From: Hansfordia pulvinata
Taxonomy: Eukaryota; Ascomycota; Sordariomycetes; Xylariales
Direction: 5' to 3'
DNA length: 64,000 nucleotides
Assembly: GCA_006538405.1 (NCBI GenBank)
Contig: BJKQ01000011.1
Coordinates: 1,551,501-1,615,500 of the forward strand
In this document: positions 23,500 to 32,845 of the stretch, piece after piece
Numbering within the stretch: the stretch's first letter is position 1
Layout: every line of letters begins with the position of its first letter
Program-made: the position numbers and the translations under genes
The notes under the pieces: generated by a model
What the model saw: only the letters and a program-made list of their open reading frames with translations
Databases searched by the model: none
What the model was told of the DNA's origin: nothing

Positions 23500-24333
23500 A
23501 TGGTAAGTAAACGCGCGCACCCTGCTTCGCCCGAGCCTCCGCCTCCGCACATCTCAACACCTGCGCGCTCGTGTCCGTCTCCTATCCAGCTATTTCGCCT
23601 TCTTCATGCACATGCCGAAGCCATACGACTGTCTACCCCTCAGCGAGCTCCCCAGGCCCCCCACCCGAAAGCGCGTGACTGTTGTATCGCTAACGGCCCC
23701 CCGCAGTCGCAATCCCTCCGCCCCTATCTCCAGTGTGTCAGGAGCTCTCTCACGGCCGCTATCAGCTTGTCCAACTTTGCCTCCCAAACCTCCGAACGTC
23801 ACAATGTCCCCGAAATCGAAGCTCAGACATCTCCCGAGGTTCTTCTGAACCCCCTCGTGATCGCTCGCAATGAGAACGAGAGGGTCCTCATTGAGCCCAG
23901 CGTCAACAGTGTCCGTATAAGCATCAAGATCAAGCAGGCCGACGAAATCGAGAACATCCTCGTCCACAAGTTCACCCGCTTCCTCACCCAGCGTGCTGAG
24001 GCCTTCTTCATTCTGCGGAGAAAGCCCATGCCAGGTTACGACATCTCGTTCCTCATCACAAACTTCCACACCGAAGAGATGCTCAAGCACAAACTTGTCG
24101 ATTTTATTATACAATTCATGGAGGAGGTCGATAAGGAAATCTCCGAGATGAAGCTCTTCGTGCGTCTCCCGCTCCTCACAAGTCAGCTGGATGACTATGG
24201 CGCTAACAACACTTCAGCTCAACGCTCGCGCCAGATTTGTCGCCGAGTCCTTCCTGACGCCCGTAAGAATCGCCAAGACGAGATTCATCACATGTGTTAA
24301 CATTGTACTAACCAATACATGCAGTTCGACTAA
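23500..24333 (+). CDS. ARPC4: Arp2/3 complex subunit 4 (20 kDa)
   Basis: Four exons: 23500-23502 (only the ATG), 23707-24159, 24218-24262 and 24325-24333, giving 169 residues, close to the 168 of animal ARPC4. The start [18 protein letters not shown], the central [20 protein letters not shown], then [17 protein letters not shown] and [18 protein letters not shown], and the end [16 protein letters not shown] are all hallmark ARPC4 segments. The protein is a scaffold of the seven-subunit Arp2/3 complex, pairing with ARPC2 to hold Arp2 and Arp3 and contact the mother actin filament at cortical actin patches. The start codon forms an exon by itself with GTAAGT immediately after it, so ORF-based calling misses the true start. 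Introns of 204, 58 and 62 nt all carry GT...CAG. The family match is very strong. Confidence 0.96.
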
Positions 24334-25988
24334 GATCATCGTCGGAAGAACAGGACAGGTTCTGATGTGTAGTTTCAGGGGCAAGCGCAAGGCGCATGAC
24401 AGAGGAGGCGCCAACCGAGTGATCACGATAACGCAAATGCCCCGAATCGGCTGGAAGGTCATCTTACCTGGCCTGGAATGATCAAGATCATTTGTAGCCG
24501 AGCGCAGAGGCTCACTGGCAGCTGCAACTCCTCCCAAGCCTTAAAATTTATTACGAAAGCAATTTACGATTTCCTTGTCGGCCCAATTCCGTAACCTGTC
24601 CGCGGATAATCAGAGGTGTATCAGACCCTTTCGGCAGTTTCATCGAGGTATGAAGGTGCGGAAAAAAGGTGGTATGGAACCGAAAGAAAATCACTGCCTG
24701 CAGACCAATTCCATTGATCGTCTTTCCATCTTGTGACACGAAGCCTGTGTTCGACAGTTGGCTTTGTGTACCATGCGCGGTACCTAATAACTGAAGCGAC
24801 GGTCCGTTTGTACGATGCGAACGGGCTTAGTCAGTCAGCCAAGTCGCACTCTAGAGAGGAGACCTAGGCGTGACGAGCGGATCCGAACGCTGCCACGAAT
24901 GAACGAAGCGGGGACAGGCACTGGTTGGTCTGTCCAGGAACTGCGCTGCATATCAGGGATAGGCTGCAAGGGACGGACAAAGCTGGGTTTTAGGGCCGAC
25001 AAGATGGAGGTGCGCACTCCGATGAGAATAATTATCCGTATGGATATCAATGGTCTCAGAAGGCCCGCTGCCGCCCCGCTGCCGCTCATGGCGTAACCTG
25101 CTTGCCGACTGGTACAGTTGGGAGTCGATCGCGAGTGACGACAGATACAGATTCGCGGTGAGCGAAGGTTCAATTTCGATTACATCAACATGGAAGCGCA
25201 TGTCTCATTGGCGCTGCGACTCCGCATCTCTTCAGCTACGAGTACTAATGATATATGCGAGTACAACTTGCCGCTTGCTTTTCGGGGCTTTGGCAATCCA
25301 TGGACTTGACGAGACCGCACTCAGCTTGGGACCTGCGAGGGACGATGGCCAGCATGCTATGGCATCTGAAGAGCCGACCTCAGCTGCCGACGTTATCTAG
25401 GCTTGACAATCACGCAATTGGTCTGGGGGATGACTGTGCTTGGAGAGCCGGGGATGTCTTTACGCCATCGCAAGTCGCCATAACGCAATGGTGGGGTCCG
25501 GCCACGATCTGACTGTGGCGTGCCGGGCTCTGGCACCACCAATCCCGGACGGCGGTGGGCCAGGCTAGCCTCGACAAGGCCGCCCGCGCCGCCTTGTCGC
25601 CTGCTAGCGCGATATCGATGCGTCTTGAGAGCCGGCCCCGGCCCTGAGATCCATACGGGTATCCCTAATCGCGGGCAGCCCGTATCCAAGATGCAGAGGC
25701 GGCGAATAAGGTCCAGGGGAAACCCAATCTTGCGTGCCTGCGTGCTTCGAAAGCGGGCGAGGCGGGACAGGTGAGGGGCGCCCTCGAGCCGGCATCTCCA
25801 CGCGCTGATGACCGCGCCATGTTTTGTCTAGGAGCTCTCAGTCACTGGAACACCATGACAACACCCGTGGCGAGCTGCTCGGGCCGCCCGCCCGCCCACG
25901 ACCGCTCACCTGCTTCCAGGCCGCTTCCCTTCGCAGGCCCCGTGTTCCAGTCCTGGCGTGTCTTTCCAGCAGCTGAAGGATCAGGCAG

Positions 25989-25998
25989 ATGGCATCAT
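25989..25998. promoter_or_regulatory. CYS3-consensus site ATGGCATCAT
   Basis: ATGGCATCAT fits the CYS3 bZIP consensus ATGRYRYCAT at every position and lies 439 bp upstream of the sulfatase start codon. In Neurospora, CYS3 activates arylsulfatase and other sulfur-acquisition genes during sulfur limitation (established knowledge). One match is expected per roughly 65 kb by chance, about 0.008 in this promoter. Regulation of this gene by a CYS3/MetR orthologue is inferred. Confidence 0.6.
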
Positions 25999-26122
25999 TG
26001 GGGCAGAACCTTAGGGTCAGTGTCGGTATACTAAGACTCGAGGCCCGGCTCGGCTACACGGGGGACTTCCAGAGAATCTCCTCTCAAGACGGATACAATA
26101 CGGCCAATAATCAAAGGGATAT

Positions 26123-26151
26123 CACGACTCCGTGGGTCACGACTCCGTGGG
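26123..26151. repeat. 15-bp tandem duplication in sulfatase promoter
   Basis: CACGACTCCGTGGGT is followed at once by CACGACTCCGTGGG. The copies match over 14 bases. It may be slippage or a doubled binding site. Confidence 0.8.
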
Positions 26152-26355
26152 CCTGCAGCTACGTCTATCGGAGAAGCGAACCTACTAAGTACCTTGGGTG
26201 CTTGGATCCCAGACCACGGCACGAGCTCTTGCAGCCGCCTCTACTCGTACCCCAACCATACTCCCCCACCGCCGCCGAAGACGATCCATTGACCGTCCTG
26301 GGTTTCATTTTCGCGCAGCCTTCGCGCAGCAGTGATGGGAATTGCGCGTGCTCCC

Positions 26356-26367
26356 CATAAATAAACA
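26356..26367 (+). promoter_or_regulatory. TATA-like element of the sulfatase gene
   Basis: CATAAATAAAC lies 70-80 bp before ATG 26437 and only a few bases before the in-frame ATG at 26371. Initiation about 30 bp downstream would skip the first ATG and make 26437 the first codon of the message, which agrees with the signal peptide. Confidence 0.5.
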
Positions 26368-26436
26368 GCCATGGCCGTCCTCGCGAGTGGGAGCTTTACC
26401 TCCCAGCCTCTGGCTACACGCACACACCCGCTCGCC

Positions 26437-28640
26437 ATGGTTTTCAAGCTTCTCGTGGGCCTGGCGGTCCTGCTCGGCATGTGCCAGGGCACGACCGGCC
26501 AAATCCCCTTGCGATCAGCCTCGACTCCGCGAAAGCCCAACTTTATCCTGATCATGACGGACGATCAGGACCTCCATCTGGACTCGTTGGACTACCAGCC
26601 CGCGGTGAAGAAGCACTTTAGTGACCAGGGCACCTGGTTCAAGCGCCACTACTGCACCATCTCTATCTGCTGTCCTTCGCGGGTGTCATTCCTCACTGGG
26701 AAAGCTGCGCACAATACAAACGTTACGGACGTCAGTCCGCCTTATGGTAGGTGTAGACACCGAGCTTCCCCCGGCGATGCTGACGTTCTTGAAAAGGCGG
26801 ATACACCAAGTTCATTGCAGAGGGGCTCAATGACAACTACCTTCCCGTCTGGCTACAGGGCGCCGGCTACAATACTTTCTACACGGGCAAGCTGATGAAC
26901 GGTCATTCGACATCGACCTACAACAAGCCCTTCCCCAAGGGGTGGACAGGGACCAACTGTGAGAACCTCCCGAGTAGCGCGCCATGCGTACAGCTGGATA
27001 CTCTGCTGACTGCCAATGACAGTCTTGATCGACCCGGGCACGTACGTGTTCTACAACTCGACCTCACAGCGAAATAAGGAAGCCCCCCGCAACAACCTGG
27101 GCCTATACTCGACGGACATGATTGCCGAGGATGCCGTGGGCTTCCTGGAAGAGGCACACGCAGAGGACAAGCCTTTCTTTCTGGGAGTAGCGCCGATCGG
27201 CCCTCACTCCGAGACAGTCCCCGGGGCTGTCTCCGGTCTCAATGGGACTGCGTTCTATCCTCCGGTACCGGCGGATCGCCACAAGAACTTGTTCCCCGAC
27301 GCGAAAACACCCAGAACGCCGAACTTCAACCCTGATTCGGTACGTGCCTATGGAAGATGGGTTTGGTATATGTCCGTTCGCGAGACACGGTGGCTGACGA
27401 ACCTGCACCACAGGCCAGCGGGGCGAGCTGGATCAAGACGCTCGAGAAGCTGAATAGTTCATCGATTGAGTACATGGACAACTTTTACAGGCGGCGCGTG
27501 CAGTCCCTGCAGGCCGTAGACGAGCTGGTGGGCGACGTGATGAGCTGGCTGCAAGCGCACCCGGACCTGCTGGACAACACGTACGTCATCTATACCACGG
27601 ACAACGGCTATCACATTGGCAACCACCGGATGGCACCCGGCAAGACGTGCGGTATCGAGGAGGACATCAACATCCCCTTTTTCGTGCGCGGACCGGGCGT
27701 CGCCAAAGGCCAGGTCGTTGATTTCCCCACGTCGCACACGGACGTCGTGCCGACCATCTTCCAGCTGGCCGGGATTCCGCTGCGGGACGACTTTGACGGC
27801 GAGCCCTTCCCCGTCACTGCTTCGCAGATCGACAAGTCAGCAGCCGGCGGCGAAGGCCCCAGGAGCGAGCACGTAAACGTCGAGTTCTGGGGCGATAACA
27901 TCCTCGAAGGAGCCTACGTGGGCGCCGGCAGCGGCCTGATCAAGGCTCCCGGCTACACCATTGGTGGATGTGAGTGGCAGCAGCCAAGCTTTTTGCAAGG
28001 GTCTTCGATGGCCGATATACAAGCCATGCTAACCGCGGAAACCATACAGACGCCGGGGCGAATAACACGTATAAGGCTGTTCGAGTGATAGGCGAGGGCT
28101 ACAACCTTTTTTATAGCGTGTGGTGCACGAACGAGCACGAGCTCTACGACATGGAGGTCAGTTACCTTGCTGGGGAGAGGCGCGCTCACCCTCTCCTGCC
28201 CGCCCCATTTCCCAGCAGCGTATCCGGGGTCTGAACGTCCAGCTGCTGACACACATCCTTTCTCCGTACAGGCGGACCCGTACCAGATGCACAATCTGTT
28301 TGATACGGCCAACAGCACGGCGGCAGGGGCACGGGTGGCCGGTTGGACGGCAGACAGACTGGCGCAGCGGCTAGACACGCTGCTGCTGACGCTCAAGGCA
28401 TGTAAGGGACAGACGTGCACGCGGCCATGGCAGGCGGTGCACCCGGCGGGCGGCGTTAGCAGTTTGCGCGAGGCCATGGACGCACAGTTCGACGCTTTCT
28501 ATGCGGACCAGCAGCCGCGCGTTGCCTTCTCGCGCTGCGAACTGGGCTACATTGCTGAGGCGGAGGGGCCGATGGAGCCTAACGTGTTCGGGGGTCAGAA
28601 GTCAAGCGGCCGGTGGGCGAGGTGGGAGGACTGGGTATGA
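26437..28640 (+). CDS. Secreted sulfatase, N-acetylglucosamine-6-sulfatase-like arylsulfatase
   Basis: Six exons (26437-26746, 26797-26958, 27023-27339, 27414-27969, 28050-28156, 28272-28640) give 606 residues. The start MVFKLLVGLAVLLGMCQG is a clear signal peptide. The sulfatase fold begins with PNFILIMTDDQD (metal-binding Asp42, Asp43). The formylglycine motif is C78-C-P-S-R82 followed by VSFLTGK, the CCPSR form seen in glucosamine-6-sulfatases. A second metal site is visible in YTTDNGYHIGNHR. Several N-x-S/T sequons suit a secreted glycoprotein. It hydrolyses sulfate esters outside the cell, releasing sulfate for uptake. Activity needs Cys78 converted to formylglycine by a generating enzyme encoded elsewhere. 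An upstream in-frame ATG at 26371 would add 22 residues and bury the signal peptide, so 26437 is preferred. A CYS3-type site upstream suggests induction on sulfur limitation. Confidence 0.93.
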
Positions 28641-29333
28641 GGGGCGCGCCGTGTTGCTTTGGCCCAGTCCGGTGGGGGGCAGGGCTGGCTGGTGAGCACC
28701 ACTGCCACTACTCGCACTGCACATTTGGGATACCATGACGATACCGCTCAGGGATGGATAATGAAGCAAAACAACAGCTAGTAACAGTAACTTCAAAATC
28801 CATACCCAATGTCTGGAAGACGCGACGCGACGCGATTCGTTGATGACATCTGGACTGGATGATAGAGGCATATGAAGCTATCAGGTGTTTCGTGCATACC
28901 TGGATAAGCCGAAACATTACATAAGAGCCCTCAGACAGTGCAAATTCCTGCCGTGCAGTCTGGTCCATGTCAGGGAACCCGATGAGGTAAGCGGGGCACC
29001 AGCTTGCCACGCTATGACGACATGACCAAGCTTACCCCAGCCTGTCAGAAACAGAAGCTGCCATCGACTTCGAACCGCGTTCACAGAGCCAGACTGGGCC
29101 AACGGGAGGAAAGAACTCACGCCAGCCTCATCCGCATTCTGCCCGTTACAATACTTTACCTATCGTCTCTTGACGACGGCGAGGACAACTACTACGCACT
29201 GCACGCACCCAACTCTTGCACGTCGTTTCTGTCTTGATTCCCATCGCCCGTCACGACTCGTCTCGTCGCGTCACGACTGTCTGCCTGCCTAGCTCCCATT
29301 CCCCCGTCCCGACCTTACCTACTCTCGCCCACC
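28641..29333. other. Intergenic region, nothing recognised
   Basis: This is the 3' end of the sulfatase gene and the upstream region of the Rrt8-like gene. A C-rich leader immediately precedes 29334. No coding signal was seen on either strand. Confidence 0.6.
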
Positions 29334-30542
29334 ATGCGCAACACTGTCGCGGGCAACGTGCAATCCAAGGCACAAGAAGTAGCGTAAGATGTTCTGCAAC
29401 AACCCTCACGACTTGATGGCTCATCATGCTGACCCTCGGCCTACAGCAAGGAAGACTATGAAAAGGCAAAAGTCTTCGTCTCTGAGGCGGCCAAGAGCGG
29501 CGCATACCTGTACCCCTTCAAGTACGTGCCCTCTTCAGTGCGCCATCCCCCGCCTCCAGCCGAATGCTTACTTACCCGTACAGGGGCATCTACTACTTTC
29601 TCACTCACCGCGCGCTCTGGAAGCCCTTTGCCTCGCGCGTCGTCCCGACTCTGACCCTGACCGCCGGTGTCTTCGCCGGCATGTTCTTCTTCACCTACCT
29701 GCCCCAGCTGGCTGTGCTGGTCTTCGTCAACGGCCCGCTAGCCGTCTTCACGACGGTGCTCTTGATTCTCAATGAGAGCTCCACGCTCGTCAACACGATA
29801 TCGCGCAATTTCCTCCTGCAGGACGCCCTACTCGATACCTTTGACGGAACTCTGGTCTCGAGGAATGCCACCGGCGTGGTCAGCGAGGGTCGCCAGCTCA
29901 AATCAGGCAGTGACCCCATCGCTCGCCTCGGCAAGATCCTCAAGAACCCCTTCTCCAAGTTCAGCCCCAAGGCTCTCATTCGCTACATCATGTACCTGCC
30001 CCTGAACTTCATTCCAGGTATGTCATTCCTGCCTCTTACCTGAGCACGTCACTAACGCCATGTTAAGTGGTTGGTACCGTCATTTTCATTGGCATCCAGG
30101 GGCGTACCAGGGGCAAGTCCGTCCACGACCGTGTAAGAAACCCTCGCGCCTGTCGTGGAACCGAAGACTGACCCATAGACATGCAGTATTTCCAATTGAA
30201 AGGCTGGTCCAGCAGCCAGCAGCGCGACTGGGTTGAGCAGCATGTCGGCCCTTATTCCACGTATGCAAGTCCGGGCTTCTCAAAGTGTGCACAGAGTTGA
30301 CGAGATTAATAGCTTCGGAATCATAGCGACTCTCCTCGAGATGGTCCCTGTCGTTTCCATCTTTTTTTCCTTCACCAATGCCGGTAAGTCGATTTGATTG
30401 CTGTCTGGCGGAGTCTCGCGGGCTAACATTAAACGTCACAGTGGGAGCAGCGCTGTGGGCTGCGGACATCGAGTCGAAGAGCAACCAAATGACTAGCACC
30501 ACCGCCCCTGGTCTCCGAGAGACAGCGAAGAAAGCCGAATGA
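29334..30542 (+). CDS. Rrt8/LDS (outer spore wall protein-like) EI24-type membrane protein
   Basis: Seven exons (29334-29383, 29447-29521, 29584-30017, 30068-30132, 30187-30260, 30313-30383, 30442-30542) give 289 residues with consistent phases. Hydrophobic segments are VVPTLTLTAGVFAGMFFFTY, LAVLVFVNGPLAVFTTVLLI, a region around YIMYLPLNFIPVVGTVIFIG, and EMVPVVSIFFSFTNAVGAAL. Between them are the conserved-looking segment YYFLTHRALWKPF near the N-terminus, a soluble stretch starting NTISRNFLLQDALLDTFDGT, and GWSSSQQRDWVEQHVGPYSTFG. This arrangement matches the fungal family of yeast Rrt8/Lds1/Lds2, linked to lipid droplets and spore-wall assembly and distantly to EI24/CysZ. Precise function in moulds is not established. 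The C-terminus is hydrophilic and Thr/Lys-rich. Six introns in a 1.2-kb gene is dense for this window. Confidence 0.82.
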
Positions 30543-30939
30543 ACTACGGCACAGGATGCGCACATCCGAGTCCCACAAGCTTTAATATTCCGAAATTACT
30601 GGGATTCAGGGGTTCTGTGCTGCAGGGATGAGACAATACCGGTCCGAGGCAGCGCGTTGTTCAAATTAGCATGTAAGCGAGTGAATACTGGGCTGGGTTT
30701 TGAGTATCGACTGCGCCTCGAGAAGTACCTTATCCTCATGGATTGACATGCCGCGGAGATTGACTATGTATGATATTTGTCGGCATCTGCTACGGCAGTC
30801 TTGAGAAGCAGAATTGCTGTGCTAATGCCATCAGTGAATTCAAAGTGCAATGTCATCAATTCTGGTGACCTCCGTATGCTGTATAGGAATTTTGGTCCTC
30901 TTGATTGGGAAGCACGCAGTTGCCCGCCAAAGATCGTTC

Positions 30940-30981
30940 ACTTTTTGACATGGAGGACACACTTTTTGACATGGAGGACAC
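30940..30981. repeat. Perfect 21-bp tandem duplication
   Basis: The unit starts ACTTTTTGACATGG and ends GGACAC. Two exact copies abut at 30960/30961. Probably recent slippage or unequal exchange. Confidence 0.9.
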
Positions 30982-31724
30982 AATGCGCGAAGACACGTTT
31001 GTCGACATGATGCTAGGTCCCGAGAACTGACACTGTTGGGTTGCACCTGCATACTCGGCTAATGCTGCAGTACTCGAGTGCTTCTGTGGTCATTCCTGCG
31101 AATGTCTGCTCCTTCGAGTCTCGCTGCTAATCTTGTTCTGAGTCGTTCGTGTGTTCGTCCCATGGCGGAGGTCACATTGCTAACAGTCGCTCGGCTCGGT
31201 TGGCGGATAGCTGCGTCTGCTTTTGCCAAATAAGCGAGCCATCAATGTCGCTGCGCGTCAATTATGATGAGGCCGCTGCGTGCAGTCGCACGTCAATGAG
31301 AGAAAGCTGGCTTGGGCGTGTCACAAAGACCCCACGGTGTGACGAGATCTCGAATCACCCTGCCAAGCGGGTCGGCCGAATTAACTCGGCACTTTTTTGC
31401 TCTTCCCCGTGCCACACAAGCACCAGGCAATGAGTTCTTCGTAGCAGTCTGACGGGGGAATCTACTGGGGGTGGATTTCTCTACGCTGCGCTTGCGGCCG
31501 TCACAGCATGTGGGATTTATGGTTCTTGCTACGTTGTATTGTCGTGGCCACTATTTCCATCTCCGTATGTCGGTCATGGCAATCATCATAGATACTCAGA
31601 GGTTGTCGTTCAAGTACCCAGGCAGCCTATGAGGACGCATTTTCCCCTCATTGAGCCTCGGACCGTGGTGGTCATGTTCCTGCGGCCGGTATCGCGGCTG
31701 AGAACTCCATCCAAAGTGACACGT

Positions 31725-31725
<1 letters not shown>

Positions 31726-31787
<62 letters not shown>
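31726..31787. repeat. (CA)n microsatellite
   Basis: About 31 uninterrupted CA units, followed by a short TATACATATATACATACATAC stretch. By far the longest dinucleotide run in the window and a likely polymorphic marker. Such alternating purine-pyrimidine DNA can adopt Z-form. Confidence 0.97.
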
Positions 31788-31793
<6 letters not shown>

Positions 31794-32758
31794 TATATAC
31801 ATACATACGTTCCGGGATAGACATGGCCTCCCGTCAACGTTGCTGTCACGTCGGCAAGTCATACGAACCACGGGCGCTCTGCAGGTCTCAAATCAACGGC
31901 AAACTTGTAGAACGCAACTGCAGAGTCTATAGATGTGTCAGGAACCGGGGCTGGTGCAAGCCATGATCACGCATCGAACGTCGATGAGCAACCCTGAGAT
32001 GTATGCGCTTGGGGGAATCTGTTCCAGTCTGGGAATCCTGGATTTATAGGATATGTAGCATTCGTGCACAGCTCTACACGACATTCATCATTGGCCGACT
32101 GGCGCAGTCCCAACACCCATACTCGGGGTTTGACTCGAGTCGCTTTGTGCTCCTGTCATCACATCGGCGCATAGCCGGAAGACTCAGCGCCATCGATGAA
32201 AGGGGATCACACAGGGGGCAGCGTACTCTGTTTAGCATTTTCGAGAGCCGAGTCAAAAGAGCGTGCTACTGCTACGTCTCCCAGTCATACCAGCGCTCGT
32301 TCTGATATCGATCTTCTACGCACGCGGTTGTGACGTGTCTTGTGTTGGTTGTAGCGTCCGCTCTCCGCCATACCGGCATTGAATGATGGGCCTCGACCGC
32401 TCGCCGCCATTTACCGACGCTACGTGACAGCTGCCGACCTTCTATTCAAGCTTGATGCGGGTCTGCGGGTTGCCTTCGGCCGACGCGTTATCTGAGAGCC
32501 TCTCGCTTCAGAGGCCCTGGGACTCGTGTCGCTCCGGCTCGTTCTTACGTTCTTTGCACTCTGCCCCAAAACCCCTCCCCACAGCCTTAGGGTTCTTCCC
32601 TAGACGCGTCTGAGCACCCCGTTGGGTCGTCATCCTCCTTTCACTCGTCATCCACGACGCGTCATGTGAGATTTGCAGCCTACTTCTCCCAACCCGTTCC
32701 CGTCTCCCTCTTCTCATCCCATCACTTTACCACACCTACTTGCCGTATTTTTGTTCCA

Positions 32759-32767
32759 TATATAAAG
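32759..32767 (+). promoter_or_regulatory. TATA box of the mucin-like gene
   Basis: TATATAAAG lies 79-87 bp before ATG 32846, after a CT-rich stretch. The start context CCACCATG is near optimal. This indicates a core-promoter architecture typical of inducible, highly expressed genes. Confidence 0.65.
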
Positions 32768-32845
32768 CCCCCATTATTATTGAAAACAAACCTGGCGAAG
32801 CCGCTCTGTTGAACTGCACGCCTGCAGAAAAGACATCCGCCCACC

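Larger units (their letters stand above)
24334..26436. other. Intergenic region with the sulfatase promoter
   Basis: No gene is supported in 2.1 kb. It holds TACTCGTA-type octamers at 25237 and 26242, a CYS3-type site at 25989, a 15-bp tandem repeat at 26123 and an AT-rich TATA-like element at 26356. Confidence 0.6.
30543..32845. other. Intergenic region and mucin-gene promoter
   Basis: 2.3 kb without a supported gene. It contains a perfect 21-bp tandem duplication at 30940, a long CA microsatellite at 31726 and, near the right end, a CT-rich segment followed by a good TATA box. Confidence 0.6.

Noticed and set aside
26371..26436. Upstream in-frame ATG as sulfatase start
   Set aside because: It lies within about 15 bp of the TATA-like element and would place a strong signal peptide 22 residues inside the protein.
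31539..31871. Frames encoding poly-Thr-His or poly-Val-Cys
   Set aside because: They are translations of the CA microsatellite.
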